Shown here piece after piece: positions 9,944 through 24,373 of a stretch of DNA of 64,000 nucleotides. Source of the DNA: an uncultured Prochlorococcus sp. (GTDB lineage: Bacteria; Cyanobacteriota; Cyanobacteriia; PCC-6307; Cyanobiaceae); assembly GCA_902622625.1 (NCBI GenBank), contig CACNQS010000002.1, forward strand, positions 34,723 through 98,722, given 5' to 3'. Both the position numbers and the translations under genes were made by a program. The notes beneath the pieces were generated by a model. The model was not told the origin of the DNA. It did no database searches and was given only the letters and a program-made list of their open reading frames with translations. Numbering within the stretch: position 1 is the stretch's first letter; every line of letters begins with the position of its first letter.

Positions 9944-10110
9944 TGTTTTTATTTTTATTTTTTGTTTTATTAATTCAATTTTTTACCTATTGGATATTTG
10001 AACCGCTTGCATTTTTTATAGAGTATGTTCTCGAAATAAGATTCTTTCCTATTATTGCTTTAATAGGTTTATTCTTTTTATTTTCTGCAAAGAATATTGA
10101 TCAGAATTAG
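9943..10110 (+). CDS. Small two-helix membrane protein
   Basis: A 55-residue, very hydrophobic protein rich in Phe, Leu and Ile. It has two likely membrane helices (about 1-18 and 33-48) joined by a short loop with two Glu residues. The ATG overlaps the TAA of the preceding YrdC-type gene, which implies translational coupling and supports it as real. Function unknown. Confidence 0.6.
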   Translation: MFLFLFFVLLIQFFTYWIFEPLAFFIEYVLEIRFFPIIALIGLFFLFSAKNIDQN

Positions 10111-10121
10111 ATAAATCAAAA

Positions 10122-10193
10122 TGCCGGCTAACAGATTTGAACTGATGACCTTCGCTTTACAAAAGCGCTGCTCTACCGCTGAGCTAAGCCGGC
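10122..10193 (-). tRNA. tRNA-Thr (TGT)
   Basis: A 72-base cloverleaf on the minus strand. Acceptor GCCGGCT pairs with AGCCGGC, the D arm is AGCTCAGCGGTAGAGC, the anticodon loop TTTGTAA gives TGT, and the T arm is present. CCA is not encoded. Confidence 0.96.
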
Positions 10194-10258
10194 AATCTCT
10201 TCATCTTACAATTAGGGAGGGTTAATTATCAGTATTTTTTTAGCTTTTTTTAAAATTA

Positions 10259-10603
10259 TTACTTTTTGAGATCTTTATTAGATTTATCAGCTGTATCAGC
10301 TTTATCAGTTTTTTTGAATTTTATTTCTCCTGAAATAGTCCTTTTGATTGGTAAATTGGCAACTAGTGCAGTCATTCTATCCTCAGTCTCTAAACTTACT
10401 GCTACTTCATCAAAATCAATCTCAACATATTTAGCAACAACATCAAGAATCTCTTTCCTCATTTTATCTAAAAGATCAGTTGTTAAGGAACTCATGTCAA
10501 CCCTGTCATGAGCAAGTACAAGTTGCAATCTTTCTCTAGCTGTATTTGCACTAGACGTTTCTCTGCCTAGTAATTTATTTATAAGATCTCTGAGAGTCAT
10601 CAT
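10259..10603 (-). CDS. minE: Cell division topological specificity factor MinE
   Basis: A 114-residue protein. The N-terminal anti-MinCD segment is intact: [17 protein letters not shown] at about 18-34. The C-terminal topological-specificity domain follows, with a lysine/aspartate-rich tail. It stimulates MinD ATPase and drives Min oscillation. Two ATG codons stand at the start; either could be used. It lies one base after minD. Confidence 0.96.
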   Translation of the reverse strand: MMTLRDLINKLLGRETSSANTARERLQLVLAHDRVDMSSLTTDLLDKMRKEILDVVAKYVEIDFDEVAVSLETEDRMTALVANLPIKRTISGEIKFKKTDKADTADKSNKDLKK

Positions 10604-10604
10604 T

Positions 10605-11420
10605 TTAAAATACCTTAGTTTGCATTAATCTCATGAATTTATCTTTAAGACTTTTGCCTTCTTTTTTTGGATCGATAATTGGTATATCTTTATTTGTAAG
10701 TCTTTGAGAAACATTCAAATAACATCTTTTTGCAGGAGATCTACCATCTGAAAGTGTCAGTGGCTCGCCTCTATTAGTGCTTATTATTACCTGTTCATCT
10801 TCTAAAACAATCCCTAACAAAGGCAAAGAAAGGATCCCTTGAACATCTTCGATGGATAACATTTCTTGACTAGCCATCATGTTAGGGCGAACTCTATTAA
10901 TTACAAGTTGGATAGGCTCAATATCTGAAGTATTAAGAATTCCTATCACTCTATCCGCATCCCGCACTGCGGATAATTCTGGGTTAGTTACAACAATCGC
11001 TTCTTTACATGCTGCAAGAGCATTTTTAAAGCCATCTTCTACACCAGCGGGGCAATCTACTAAGACAAAATCAAATTTCTCACTAAGTAGCTCACTAATT
11101 TTTTTCATATCTTCAGGTTTCATCCAATCCAACATCCTTGGATCTCCAGCGGGTAGAAGAGCAAGATTAGGTTCCTTTTTATGTCTAACCAATGCTTGGT
11201 CAAGACGACAATTTTTGTCTAGAACATCTTGAGCAGTATAAATGATGCGATTTTCTAATCCTAGAAGAAGATCTAAATTTCTTAAGCCAAAATCAGCATC
11301 TAATACAGCAGTTGTTGCTCCGCTATTTGCAAGTGCTATACCTAGGTTTGCAGTTAAAGTTGTTTTACCAACCCCACCTTTGCCTGAGCAAATTAATATT
11401 GTGCGCGTATTTTTACCCAC
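10605..11420 (-). CDS. minD: Septum site-determining ATPase MinD
   Basis: A 271-residue ParA/MinD ATPase. It has the deviant Walker A KGGVGKTT (14-21), the switch region [14 protein letters not shown] (about 41-54) and the C-terminal amphipathic membrane-targeting helix (about 255-271, KDKFMRLMQ). It recruits MinC to the membrane and is displaced by MinE. The start codon is GTG. It stands between minC (111 bases upstream) and minE (1 base downstream). Confidence 0.98.
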   Translation of the reverse strand: MGKNTRTILICSGKGGVGKTTLTANLGIALANSGATTAVLDADFGLRNLDLLLGLENRIIYTAQDVLDKNCRLDQALVRHKKEPNLALLPAGDPRMLDWMKPEDMKKISELLSEKFDFVLVDCPAGVEDGFKNALAACKEAIVVTNPELSAVRDADRVIGILNTSDIEPIQLVINRVRPNMMASQEMLSIEDVQGILSLPLLGIVLEDEQVIISTNRGEPLTLSDGRSPAKRCYLNVSQRLTNKDIPIIDPKKEGKSLKDKFMRLMQTKVF

Positions 11421-11531
11421 GATTTTTAGGATTTTACAAATAATAAGGCCACTTGCAGAAAGTTAAATATTTTAAAGATTAAGTAATTCTTAAATTTATC
11501 TAGTTTGAATGAATTTATTGCAAATTATTGA

Positions 11532-12194
11532 TTAATTTTTATTTTCGATTATGTGTGGTTTGATAATTATCGTTTTTTTATCTATTACCGCAATTTCTGG
11601 ATAGCAATTTTTGGGCTTATCCTTTGGCCCAATAGCTATAACATCTGCAATTCTTAACTGTAAAGGGTTCAGATAAAGTGATGCAATAGAGGCATTTTTA
11701 TTTCCACTTTTTCCCGCAAATGCGATTCCTAGTAATTTGCCCCAAACGTAAATATTTTTCTTAGCAGAAACTATTGCCCCTGGGTTAACGTCTCCAATAA
11801 TGCATAGGTTTCCATTAGAAGATATTCTTTCACCGGATCGTACTGTCCCTTTGTGAAGAATATCGTCTTTCTTTTTTGAATTGAATAATAGTAAATTATT
11901 TTTAATCTTTTGCTCTTTTAAATATTCTGACTCTATTTTTAAAGACTTTCCACTCAGGATTGTTTCTCGAATGTTGGAGTAAATGCATAATGAACAAATA
12001 TTAATTTTGTCAAAATGATTTTTTAATTTTGATAATTGATGAGAACTTATTGACTCATTGACTGCGAAAATTTTTGCTTCTAAAGGTTCCTTGATGGAAG
12101 AAAATCTTTTAAAAGTTTCATGGATATTATCTAAATCTAACAGAGAAAAAATTTCTAAATATTCACTTTTAGTGTCTTCTAAAACGATTTCCAT
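11532..12194 (-). CDS. minC: Septum site-determining protein MinC
   Basis: A 220-residue inhibitor of FtsZ assembly. The C-terminal beta-helix domain is clear: GDVNPGAIVSAKKNIYVWGK (about 133-152), then GIAFAG and SLYLNPLQLRIA, which contact MinD. The N-terminal half is strongly diverged and is recognised only by position. It follows the HD hydrolase gene by 4 bases on the same strand and is followed by minD-minE. Confidence 0.92.
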   Translation of the reverse strand: MEIVLEDTKSEYLEIFSLLDLDNIHETFKRFSSIKEPLEAKIFAVNESISSHQLSKLKNHFDKINICSLCIYSNIRETILSGKSLKIESEYLKEQKIKNNLLLFNSKKKDDILHKGTVRSGERISSNGNLCIIGDVNPGAIVSAKKNIYVWGKLLGIAFAGKSGNKNASIASLYLNPLQLRIADVIAIGPKDKPKNCYPEIAVIDKKTIIIKPHIIENKN

Positions 12195-12198
12195 TTAA

Positions 12199-13461
12199 TT
12201 AAATCTTGGAATTGTTTTTTATTAATGAAATTTCATTTTTGATTTCATTTCTGATCATATCGGGATAAATAATAAAAGAACTTTCCTCGGATCTCATTAA
12301 AGTTTTTATTAATGCAGAATTATTTTCAAGTGCGCTTTGATAAGTGCCGTCCCATATTTTTAGTGCATTATTAGATTCAAAACCTTTAAAAGACCTTTCC
12401 TTAATCCCGCAAAATATTTCTGAATCATAACCATTTTTTTCACATAATTTAGAGGCAAATGCAAGGATTTTTAATCTATTCATCTTACTTAAATTACTTA
12501 TGTCTGATGCCTTTAATAAATCTCTGTCAATAAACATTTTGCATAATGTAGAAAGTGGTTCAAAAGATTCATCTTTCCATCTAATCAAATGATAATAAAA
12601 GGTTACATCATCATTTCTAATGAAATCATCAAAATCAACCTCTGAAGGTGAAAAAATCAATTTATGTAGAGAATTATCTAACCAAATATTCTTTTCATAA
12701 TTATTTTTTATTGTGTGTAATATTTTTTCCAGAATCCATGTTGATATTTCGTTTATCCTATGATTGTAGATTGTTCTATACATCAAGTTTCTAAGTACAA
12801 GGAAATGCTCAATAGCGATCACACCTTTTGGTTTGATTCCGATACTCCCATCAGGCGAGAAGGTAAGAGCTGAAATTATTCTTTCTAAATCTACTAAGCC
12901 ATAATTAGTACCTGTGTTGTAACTATCGCGCAAAAGATAATCGAGACGATCGCAATCTATCTCACTACTTATTAATGTTTTTAAAGGTTTTGAAAATAGT
13001 TGTTTTGATTGAAATAATTCACCAATTTTTCTTGGTAACTCGTTGTCATACTTTTTAAGGATTGAATTTATTGGAAAATAATTGGTAACTAAGTTTTCAG
13101 ACCATTGTTCGTGATCATGCTTGAATATAGCTTCACTAGTATGACTTAAAGGTCCATGACCTAAATCATGTAGTAGAGCTGCTCCATAAAGAACAAATTT
13201 ATTTTCACAAAATGAAGATTTACTTTCAATTAATCTTTTATAAATTTTTCTTGCTATACAAAAAACACCAATTGAGTGAGTAAATCTACTTGATTCTGCT
13301 CCATGAAAAAGTAATGATGCCGCACCAAGTTGTTTTATTCTTCTTAGTCTTTGAAAAGCAACTGTATCAATTAATTCCATAATCATTAATTCTTCTGGCT
13401 TTCCTGAATCAAATACTATTTCTTTATGAATTGGGTCATGAAAAATTCTTTTAATACTCAT
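12199..13461 (-). CDS. HD-domain phosphohydrolase
   Basis: A 420-residue metal-dependent HD hydrolase of the dGTPase-like (YwfO) group. Motifs include FQRLRRIKQLG near the N-terminus, a first His in RFTHSIGV, the HD pair in LLHDLGHGPLSHTSE (about residue 98) and a late Asp in DCDRLDYLLRD. Such enzymes cleave nucleotide phosphates; the substrate is not known. A TTG eight codons upstream could extend the frame, but the ATG at 13461 is preferred. It follows ctpA and precedes minC on the same strand, a close-packed run. Confidence 0.88.
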   Translation of the reverse strand: MSIKRIFHDPIHKEIVFDSGKPEELMIMELIDTVAFQRLRRIKQLGAASLLFHGAESSRFTHSIGVFCIARKIYKRLIESKSSFCENKFVLYGAALLHDLGHGPLSHTSEAIFKHDHEQWSENLVTNYFPINSILKKYDNELPRKIGELFQSKQLFSKPLKTLISSEIDCDRLDYLLRDSYNTGTNYGLVDLERIISALTFSPDGSIGIKPKGVIAIEHFLVLRNLMYRTIYNHRINEISTWILEKILHTIKNNYEKNIWLDNSLHKLIFSPSEVDFDDFIRNDDVTFYYHLIRWKDESFEPLSTLCKMFIDRDLLKASDISNLSKMNRLKILAFASKLCEKNGYDSEIFCGIKERSFKGFESNNALKIWDGTYQSALENNSALIKTLMRSEESSFIIYPDMIRNEIKNEISLIKNNSKI

Positions 13462-13488
13462 ATTTTTTAAATTTTTTATTTTCAATCT

Positions 13489-14784
13489 TTAGCCATCTAA
13501 AGATTTAATTTCTTCATTATTTAATTCAATTACTTGACCTGAAACTTCTCCTTTTTCTAGAAGCGACCCCAAAAATAATTCTGCATTCCTCACCCATTTA
13601 TCGTCAGTACTTCCATAATCACTTGCATCGGGTAGATCAAGTAATTTGTCAGGAGTCATACCTTGGCCTTGAATATTATTACCATTTGGAGTTAGGTAAC
13701 TAGCCACAGTTATAGCAATCCCACTTTCTTCTCCCAAACTTTTTAAGGATTGAATTAAACCTTTCCCATAAGTTTGTTCTCCCATAAGAATTGACCTCTC
13801 ATTATCTTGTAAAGAACCAGCAAGTATTTCACTGGCACTTGCAGTACCTTTATTTACTAAAGTCACCATTGGTCCATCAAAAGATGTCTCTTTTTGAGAA
13901 ATAATTGCGTCTTTGATTCCATTTCTATCTTTTGTCTCGACTATAGGTTTCTCACTCAATAATGAGTCTGCAACTGCTATTCCTGAGCTTACTAGTCCCC
14001 CTGAATTATTCCTAAGATCCAAGATCAAGGCCTCAACCTCTTTCTCTTTTAGCTCTTGAAGTGCTTCTTCAACTTTTTTGGGAACGCTTTCGCTGAATTG
14101 AGTTATCCTTAAATATCCTATAGTGTGAGAATCGTCTCTTAATCTTTTTGTTCTAACTGGTCTTAGATCTACTGATCTCCTCTCGAGATCGACTTCCCTA
14201 ATTTCTCCTGATTCCGAAGATACTTCAACTAAAACTTTTGTCCCTGATTCACCTCTTAACTTAGAGGCAGTACTTGCAAGGCCTAATTTTTCTGATGAGA
14301 TTCCGTCCACTGTCTCTATTAAGTCCCCGCTCACTATTCCAGCTTCTTCAGCTGGCGAACCCCCAAGAGTAGAGATTACTTTAACTTTATTGTTATCATC
14401 TTCACCTAATTGAAGCCCAACCCCATTAATTTCACTCCCAAAATTACTTGATTTCAGTAGTTCATAATCTTTTGGGCGTAGAACTCTCGTGTAGGGATCG
14501 TCTAGTGGTTTTAACATATCCTCAATTGCGGAAAAAGCCTCTTCACTTGTTTCAATTTGTTTCTGTAATGTTTTTTGTCGAATTCTTTTCCATTGGATTT
14601 CATCAAACTTTTCTGGATCATAAAAACCTTCGTTTACCAGGGTCCAAGCGTCAAGTACTAATTGCCTGCTATCACTAAGAGCATCCACTCTTTCAATCAA
14701 CAAAAGATTGAGAGAAAGAACGATGATCATTGATGCAGTGATTACAGTTTTGAATGTTAAAAGTTTGTTAAAAGATGAATTCAT
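13489..14784 (-). CDS. ctpA: Carboxyl-terminal processing peptidase (S41 family)
   Basis: A 431-residue protease from the ATG at 14784; a TTG seven codons upstream is less likely. A signal peptide covers about residues 9-35 (ending VDALS). A PDZ domain lies at about 115-190 and the S41 catalytic core follows. The Ser-Lys dyad is S316 in KGTASASEI and K341 in GEQTYGKGLIQ, 25 residues apart as in D1 processing protease. CtpA cleaves the C-terminal extension of D1 in the lumen so that the manganese cluster can assemble. It heads the run to minE and is divergent from petB. Confidence 0.95.
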   Translation of the reverse strand: MNSSFNKLLTFKTVITASMIIVLSLNLLLIERVDALSDSRQLVLDAWTLVNEGFYDPEKFDEIQWKRIRQKTLQKQIETSEEAFSAIEDMLKPLDDPYTRVLRPKDYELLKSSNFGSEINGVGLQLGEDDNNKVKVISTLGGSPAEEAGIVSGDLIETVDGISSEKLGLASTASKLRGESGTKVLVEVSSESGEIREVDLERRSVDLRPVRTKRLRDDSHTIGYLRITQFSESVPKKVEEALQELKEKEVEALILDLRNNSGGLVSSGIAVADSLLSEKPIVETKDRNGIKDAIISQKETSFDGPMVTLVNKGTASASEILAGSLQDNERSILMGEQTYGKGLIQSLKSLGEESGIAITVASYLTPNGNNIQGQGMTPDKLLDLPDASDYGSTDDKWVRNAELFLGSLLEKGEVSGQVIELNNEEIKSLDG

Positions 14785-14855
14785 TGGGTTAAGTGTTAAC
14801 ACCAAGTATAAGAATTTTAAGTAAGCTCTTTATATCAAAGCTAATTTTTTTTTGG

Positions 14856-15512
14856 ATGGCGAATTCTTCATCTGTTTATGACTGGTTTCAAGAAAGACTT
14901 GAAATCCAAGACATAACTGACGACGTAACTTCCAAGTACGTACCCCCTCATGTAAATATTTTTTATTGTTTAGGAGGCATAACTTTAGTATGCTTCCTAA
15001 TTCAATTTGCAACAGGTTTTGCAATGACTTTTTACTATAAGCCAACAGTTACACAAGCTTATAGTTCAGTTAGCTATTTAATGACCGATGTAAGTTTTGG
15101 GTGGTTAATAAGATCTGTGCATAGATGGAGTGCATCAATGATGGTCTTGATGTTAATCCTTCACGTTTTTAGGGTTTATCTTACTGGAGGGTTTAAAAGG
15201 CCAAGAGAATTAACTTGGGTTACAGGTGTTGTAATGGCAGTCATAACAGTCGCTTTTGGAGTGACAGGATACTCCCTACCTTGGGATCAGGTAGGTTATT
15301 GGGCAGTTAAAATAGTTTCAGGTGTTCCCGCTGCAATCCCAGTAATTGGAGACTTTATGGTTGAACTTCTTAGAGGTGGAGAAAGCGTTGGACAATCCAC
15401 TTTAACCAGATTTTACAGTCTTCATACGTTTGTATTGCCATGGTCATTGGCAGTATTCATGTTGATGCACTTTTTAATGATTCGTAAACAGGGTATTTCA
15501 GGTCCTTTATAA
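14856..15512 (+). CDS. petB: Cytochrome b6
   Basis: A 218-residue thylakoid protein of the cytochrome b6f complex, starting at [11 protein letters not shown]. The frame is open further upstream, but that part overlaps the ctpA start and lacks family sequence. The cysteine in NIFYCLGG (C38) binds the extra c-type haem. Histidines in [25 protein letters not shown] and LMHFLMI ligate the two b haems. It is followed by petD after 33 bases. Confidence 0.99.
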   Translation: MANSSSVYDWFQERLEIQDITDDVTSKYVPPHVNIFYCLGGITLVCFLIQFATGFAMTFYYKPTVTQAYSSVSYLMTDVSFGWLIRSVHRWSASMMVLMLILHVFRVYLTGGFKRPRELTWVTGVVMAVITVAFGVTGYSLPWDQVGYWAVKIVSGVPAAIPVIGDFMVELLRGGESVGQSTLTRFYSLHTFVLPWSLAVFMLMHFLMIRKQGISGPL

Positions 15513-15545
15513 ACTCTTATACTTAAACCATTATCAGTTCTCCAT

Positions 15546-16028
15546 ATGTCTACATTAAAAAAACCAGATCTATCTGATCCAAAATTGAGAGCAAAGTTGG
15601 CTAAAGGTATGGGCCATAATTATTATGGTGAACCAGCTTGGCCAAATGATTTACTATATATTTTCCCTGTAGTTATCCTTGGAACTATTGCTTGTGTAGT
15701 TGGATTAGCAGTTCTTGACCCTGCAATGTTGGGTGACAAAGCTAATCCCTTCGCAACACCTCTAGAAATACTTCCTGAATGGTACCTCTATCCAGTTTTT
15801 CAAATACTTAGGGTAGTTCCTAATAAACTTTTGGGTATCGCACTTCAAACGTTAATTCCACTTGGATTAATGATTTTACCCTTCATCGAAAACGTTAATA
15901 AATTCTCTAATCCATTTAGAAGACCAATAGCAATGTCTGTTTTCTTATTCGGAACTTTTCTAACCATATATCTTGGAATTGGAGCATGTTTGCCAATTGA
16001 TAAATCACTTACTTTAGGATTATTTTAA
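15546..16028 (+). CDS. petD: Cytochrome b6f subunit IV
   Basis: A 160-residue three-helix protein. The quinol-oxidation PEWY motif is at 77-80 ([14 protein letters not shown]). The ending KSLTLGLF is typical. It forms the Qp site with petB, its operon partner. It ends 2 bases before the convergent invertase stop. Confidence 0.99.
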
Positions 16029-16030
16029 GA

Positions 16031-17470
16031 TTAAATTTTAAACATATCTAAATCGTTATACTCAGTCCTTAGGAAATGATTCATTAATAAAAAGCCAACG
16101 ATTGTCCAAGTTTGATATGTCCTTGATTGTTGTCCAACCCATGTACCTGTAGGACCATCAAAATATTCTGCCCATTCTTGCTTAGGTAATTGATTAAGTT
16201 GACACCAATAGGATTCTTCTATTAAAGATTTCATTTCTTCCATGAGAATTACATCATCAGAACCGTATTTTTTTTGATGCAATAGTACAGCTGCACCAAA
16301 AAACCATAGCAAACTTGGCCAATGTCCACCGTTATGGTAGCTCCAAGGCCAATTTTTCGGATCCGATCCAGTTTTGTTTTGCCATTCTTCAACATCCATA
16401 TGAGGATGACAAATCCTCATAGGCATTTGTGCCATCAAATGCTGTCTGTTATGTAAAACCAATCTAAATAAAGCTCTTTGCTCTTCAGGAGGTAGTACTC
16501 CGAACATACATGCTAAAGAATTTCCTAAACTGTAAAATCGAAAGTCTGGCCTTCCTGTCCTAATATTTCCTATTAAGTAACCACCTCTATTCTCTAACCA
16601 ATCTTGTAGCCATGAGGGAACTACTTGAGGTTGAACGTTAAATTCATTGAAGTGTTGATCATCTCCATACTGCTCAGTTGGCCTTCTTCTTAAAATTTGC
16701 ATTGTTTGGCTGGTAACCCAATAATGTTTTAAAAGAAAACTTCCTAAATCCTTAACCCATTGATTTGTAAGAATAAGTCTTTGGTCTAGAAGTCTACTAA
16801 CATGATCTGCTCTACTTAATTCCATTAAGTTGATACAACTTTTTAAACATCCATGAAGTAAAACTTCAACTTCTAGGGGTGCTCCCCATACATCCATGGG
16901 TCTATCAATCATAAATGCGCAATCTGGAACAAAAAGTACTGGAGTACCCTCAAATGTTGGGTGCAGAACTAGATCTAGTAGAAGTTGAATACCTCTTTGA
17001 ACACTTTGACTTTTCCCGAATGCATAATCGCCGCTTTTATTTACATAATACCAACATAAAATGGGCCACCATAAACTTGCATCAGCTGAAGTAATCCTCC
17101 CTATTGATCTCTGACCATAGTCTCCAATGAGCTTTCCATTCTCTTCAATGAAACTAGTCGGAAATACTCCACGTGTTTGGTAATTAGCGCTTTGTAATTC
17201 AAGACACACAGTTAGGAACTTTTTTACAATTTCATACCGTTTTTGAGTTATGAGGTAAATCATTACAGGAACGTTGTCCCTTAAAAATATTTCTCCATAA
17301 TTTAATTTTTTATTTTTTGTTGGGTGTTCTAGTGCAGCAACGCTCCCTACTAACTCGCCAGAGATTTCAACCAAAGTCTTTTCGAAGTGTTTTTTTGCAT
17401 TTGTTACAATTATTTCTTCCTCGGAACTTGGCCTTACTCTTAAATTTTTTTGACTAAATCTTTCTGCCAT
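16031..17470 (-). CDS. Neutral/alkaline invertase (glycoside hydrolase family 100)
   Basis: A 479-residue cytosolic sucrose hydrolase of the plant/cyanobacterial type. Typical stretches include FLRDNVPVMIYLI, SADASLWWPILCWYYV, DGPTGTWVGQQSRTYQTWT and the catalytic-region NGGHWPSLLWFFGAA. It splits sucrose to glucose and fructose; Prochlorococcus makes sucrose as a minor compatible solute. It has no signal peptide. It is convergent with petD and upstream of the long leader of the rRNA operon. Confidence 0.93.
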   Translation of the reverse strand: MAERFSQKNLRVRPSSEEEIIVTNAKKHFEKTLVEISGELVGSVAALEHPTKNKKLNYGEIFLRDNVPVMIYLITQKRYEIVKKFLTVCLELQSANYQTRGVFPTSFIEENGKLIGDYGQRSIGRITSADASLWWPILCWYYVNKSGDYAFGKSQSVQRGIQLLLDLVLHPTFEGTPVLFVPDCAFMIDRPMDVWGAPLEVEVLLHGCLKSCINLMELSRADHVSRLLDQRLILTNQWVKDLGSFLLKHYWVTSQTMQILRRRPTEQYGDDQHFNEFNVQPQVVPSWLQDWLENRGGYLIGNIRTGRPDFRFYSLGNSLACMFGVLPPEEQRALFRLVLHNRQHLMAQMPMRICHPHMDVEEWQNKTGSDPKNWPWSYHNGGHWPSLLWFFGAAVLLHQKKYGSDDVILMEEMKSLIEESYWCQLNQLPKQEWAEYFDGPTGTWVGQQSRTYQTWTIVGFLLMNHFLRTEYNDLDMFKI

Positions 17471-18072
17471 TTCATTTATATCCCTTTATTTAAGCCTAGT
17501 TGTTTAAAGAGACTTTGAACAAATAAAAAATTAATAAAAAATTTTTGTATAAAAGGTTGCACAATTACAGTGAAATGGTTTAATATTTCCTTCTGGGCAA
17601 AAATATACTTTTTGCATTATTCAACCAATTACCTTAAATCTGATTTTTGGTAATTTTATGAATTTTCTGGAGATTTGATTCTAATCATTTTTTCTAGCCA
17701 GAAAAGGGGTTATCCCTTACAAATGAGTTATTCACTAGTTGTTTAACTTTGCACCTAGAAAATTTAAAAACTTAGGAACTGATGCTTTTATTGCGTCGAG
17801 AATAAATAAATTTATTTTTGCTTATTCAAAGATGTATATGCAATAAAGGTGTGAGGTCCCGTCAAGAATATATAAAATGTCATCAATTGCTAACTTTTGG
17901 CTTTGATGCAAACGGATCTGAGATCTTGGAAAGTCACTTTAGAATTTTTTTTAATGTGCACTCAATGTAATCCTTAAAATTTAAGGAGGCTGAAACTAAA
18001 TACATAAACTGAAGTTTTTATTTGGATAAAGCAATTCAATTTGAGTAGATTTGTCTACAAAAGGATTTGAAC
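17471..18072. other. Long gap: invertase upstream region and rRNA operon leader
   Basis: About 600 bases without a convincing gene. It must hold the invertase promoter on the minus strand and the rRNA promoter and leader on the plus strand. A small hairpin GTAGA-TTTG-TCTAC lies at about 18046-18059, just upstream of the 16S gene. Nothing else stands out. Confidence 0.6.
17557..17586 (+). promoter_or_regulatory. Possible rRNA operon promoter
   Basis: TTGCAC (17557-17562) and TAATAT (17581-17586) are 18 bases apart and resemble sigma-70 -35 and -10 boxes. The site lies about 490 bases before the 16S gene, in line with a long leader. This is by eye only; other AT-rich matches exist nearby. Confidence 0.3.
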
Positions 18073-19557
<1,485 letters not shown>

Positions 19558-19682
19558 CAGGGAGACAACAAAATGTTTAATATTATTATTTTGTCACCTT
19601 AGGTCGATCGGTATCTCACATTCTTAATTAATTAAGAATTTCAATTTCTAAGTTTTTCTAGGTCACACCCATTATTTTTCCT

Positions 19683-19756
<74 letters not shown>

Positions 19757-19768
19757 TATCTCTATGTT

Positions 19769-19841
19769 GGGGGTATAGCTCAGTTGGTAGAGCGCCTGCT
19801 TTGCAAGCAGGATGTCAGCGGTTCGAGTCCGCTTACCTCCA
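19769..19841 (+). tRNA. tRNA-Ala (TGC)
   Basis: A 73-base tRNA 12 bases after tRNA-Ile in the rRNA spacer. Acceptor GGGGGTA pairs with TACCTCC and the anticodon loop TTTGCAA gives TGC. It is the usual second spacer tRNA. Confidence 0.98.
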
Positions 19842-20100
19842 CTGATTACCACCTCTTCCATATTTTTTTAGAAGGGAAATGTTTTGAGTTGTGATCGAAT
19901 TCTGAACGAATCTAGCTTCCTAATCAAAGTATTAAGATGCTGGACTCATTGAATTAATTTCATTGTTTTCAGAGAACCTTGACAACTGCATAGATTATTT
20001 TTTTAAAGACAATAAGCATCTTTAATGATGCAGATTTATTATTTGTGCAAATGCATTAATAACAATTCTATTAAGCTGATGCTTCAATTTTGAAGTTATT

Positions 20101-22975
<2,875 letters not shown>

Positions 22976-23039
22976 AATAAACTTAATTTATTGTTTTTAA
23001 TTTATATAATTTTCTATGCAGTTCTCAAGGTTCACACTA

Positions 23040-23158
23040 TCCTGGTGTTCATGGCGATGTGGAACCACTCCGATCCATCTCGAACTCGGTTGTGAAACGC
23101 ATCAGCGGCGAAAATATTTAGGGGGTAGCCCCTTGAGAAAATAGCTCGATGCCAGGTA
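23040..23158 (+). rRNA. rrf: 5S ribosomal RNA
   Basis: About 119 bases. The ends TCCTGGT and GCCAGGTA pair in helix I. The conserved CCATCTCGAACTCGG and CGAAAATATTTAGGGGGTAGCCCC segments are present. It follows the 23S gene by about 64 bases and is followed by a strong terminator. Confidence 0.97.
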
Positions 23159-23165
23159 AAAATAT

Positions 23166-23203
23166 TTAAAAGGGTTTACTCTTCTTGAGTAAACCCTTTT
23201 TTA
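23166..23203 (+). terminator. Strong terminator of the rRNA operon, shared with mutM
   Basis: A perfect 13-base-pair hairpin AAAGGGTTTACTC-TTCTT-GAGTAAACCCTTT followed by a T run. It lies 8 bases after the 5S gene. Its 3' flank overlaps the mutM stop codon, and the upstream A run would act as a T run on the minus strand, so it probably stops both convergent transcripts. Confidence 0.9.
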
Positions 23204-24079
23204 TTTTTGGCACCTAGGACACCAATGGGTACTTCTTCCAGTAATTTTTTTTCTTTCAATTAAATTTCCGCATTTACGACATTCTTTCCCAGTTCTCCTA
23301 TAGACATTTGTCTGTAATCCAAAATTCCCATTTTCTCCTTCCAAGTCTCTAAAATCGCTAAATGTAGTGCCCCCAGAACCTATACTTTTTTTTAATACAT
23401 TTACAATTGATTCTTTGAGTTTGACTAACTCGTTCTTTTTTATTGTTCGAGCTTCTCTAAAAGGGGAGATGCCAGCGGAGTATAAACTTTCATCAGCATA
23501 AATATTACCTATACCCGCCACTATTGTTTGATCTAATAAAATAGCCTTTATAGATTTTGTTCTTTTTGAAATAACTTTCTTGAGGTAATTTGCATCGAAA
23601 TCTTTAGAAAATGGCTCTGGTCCTAATGAACCTAATCCCTTAATTATTTTGTTAAGCGATAGGTCTTTATTAATCCACCACATTTGACCAAAACTTCTTA
23701 CGTCAATGTACCTAAGCTCATTATTATTTTTATCGAAAAATCTTATTCTTGTATGTTTACAAGGATGACTTGAGTTTTCAATAAATTTAAAATATCCAGT
23801 CATTCTTAAATGAACTACAAGAAATCCGTTATTTTCTAGATTTTTTAGAGGAAATTGAGAATTCTCATTTTGAACTTCTTTTAATTGAGCTATTAAATAT
23901 TTTCCTCTTCTATCCCATTTATCAATAAGTGAGTTCCTAAGTCCTTTAATGAATTCTTCTTTTTTTGTTGGGAATGCAACAGTTGAATCCCTACAGACTT
24001 CTACTTTTTTAATAATAAAGTTATTAAGTTTTTGTTCTAAACCTCTTCGAACTGTTTCTACTTCAGGTAATTCAGGCAA
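23201..24079 (-). CDS. mutM: Formamidopyrimidine-DNA glycosylase
   Basis: A 292-residue base-excision repair enzyme for 8-oxoguanine. The start codon is TTG and is fixed by the family N-terminus [13 protein letters not shown], where P2 is the nucleophile and E3 is catalytic. K in DRRGKYLI contacts DNA. The C-terminal zinc finger is C-x2-C-x16-C-x2-C (CRKCG ... WCPRC). It is 4 bases downstream of psaE on the same strand. Confidence 0.97.
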   Translation of the reverse strand: MPELPEVETVRRGLEQKLNNFIIKKVEVCRDSTVAFPTKKEEFIKGLRNSLIDKWDRRGKYLIAQLKEVQNENSQFPLKNLENNGFLVVHLRMTGYFKFIENSSHPCKHTRIRFFDKNNNELRYIDVRSFGQMWWINKDLSLNKIIKGLGSLGPEPFSKDFDANYLKKVISKRTKSIKAILLDQTIVAGIGNIYADESLYSAGISPFREARTIKKNELVKLKESIVNVLKKSIGSGGTTFSDFRDLEGENGNFGLQTNVYRRTGKECRKCGNLIERKKITGRSTHWCPRCQK

Positions 24080-24083
24080 TTAT

Positions 24084-24293
24084 TTAAGCTTTTTCTAATT
24101 CACTTTCAGCGAAATTATTTGTATTTGCTCCACCATCAGTTCCGCTAATCCCAGCGTAATTTACTTTATCGAATCTGACTACACAGTTATATTTAATGCC
24201 TGAGGTATCAACTGAAGCAACTTTACCTATTTCATTGTACCAATATGATTCTGGTCTTTTTACTCTTACGAGATCTCCTCTTGAAATAGCCAT
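24084..24293 (-). CDS. psaE: Photosystem I subunit IV (PsaE)
   Basis: A 69-residue SH3-like stromal subunit of photosystem [21 protein letters not shown] at the start, then GKVASVD and [10 protein letters not shown]. It helps ferredoxin docking and cyclic electron flow. It is cotranscribed with mutM, a pairing that may link oxidative damage repair with PSI expression (inference). Confidence 0.98.
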   Translation of the reverse strand: MAISRGDLVRVKRPESYWYNEIGKVASVDTSGIKYNCVVRFDKVNYAGISGTDGGANTNNFAESELEKA

Positions 24294-24373
24294 TTCTATT
24301 AATTTAACTTTTTGTAGAATAACCCATCATTAATATTCTTAGACAAATTATTCACACATATTAATTAAAAGTT

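Noticed and set aside
14793..14855. N-terminal extension of petB
   Set aside because: It overlaps the ctpA start and lacks family sequence; [11 protein letters not shown] is the known petB start type.
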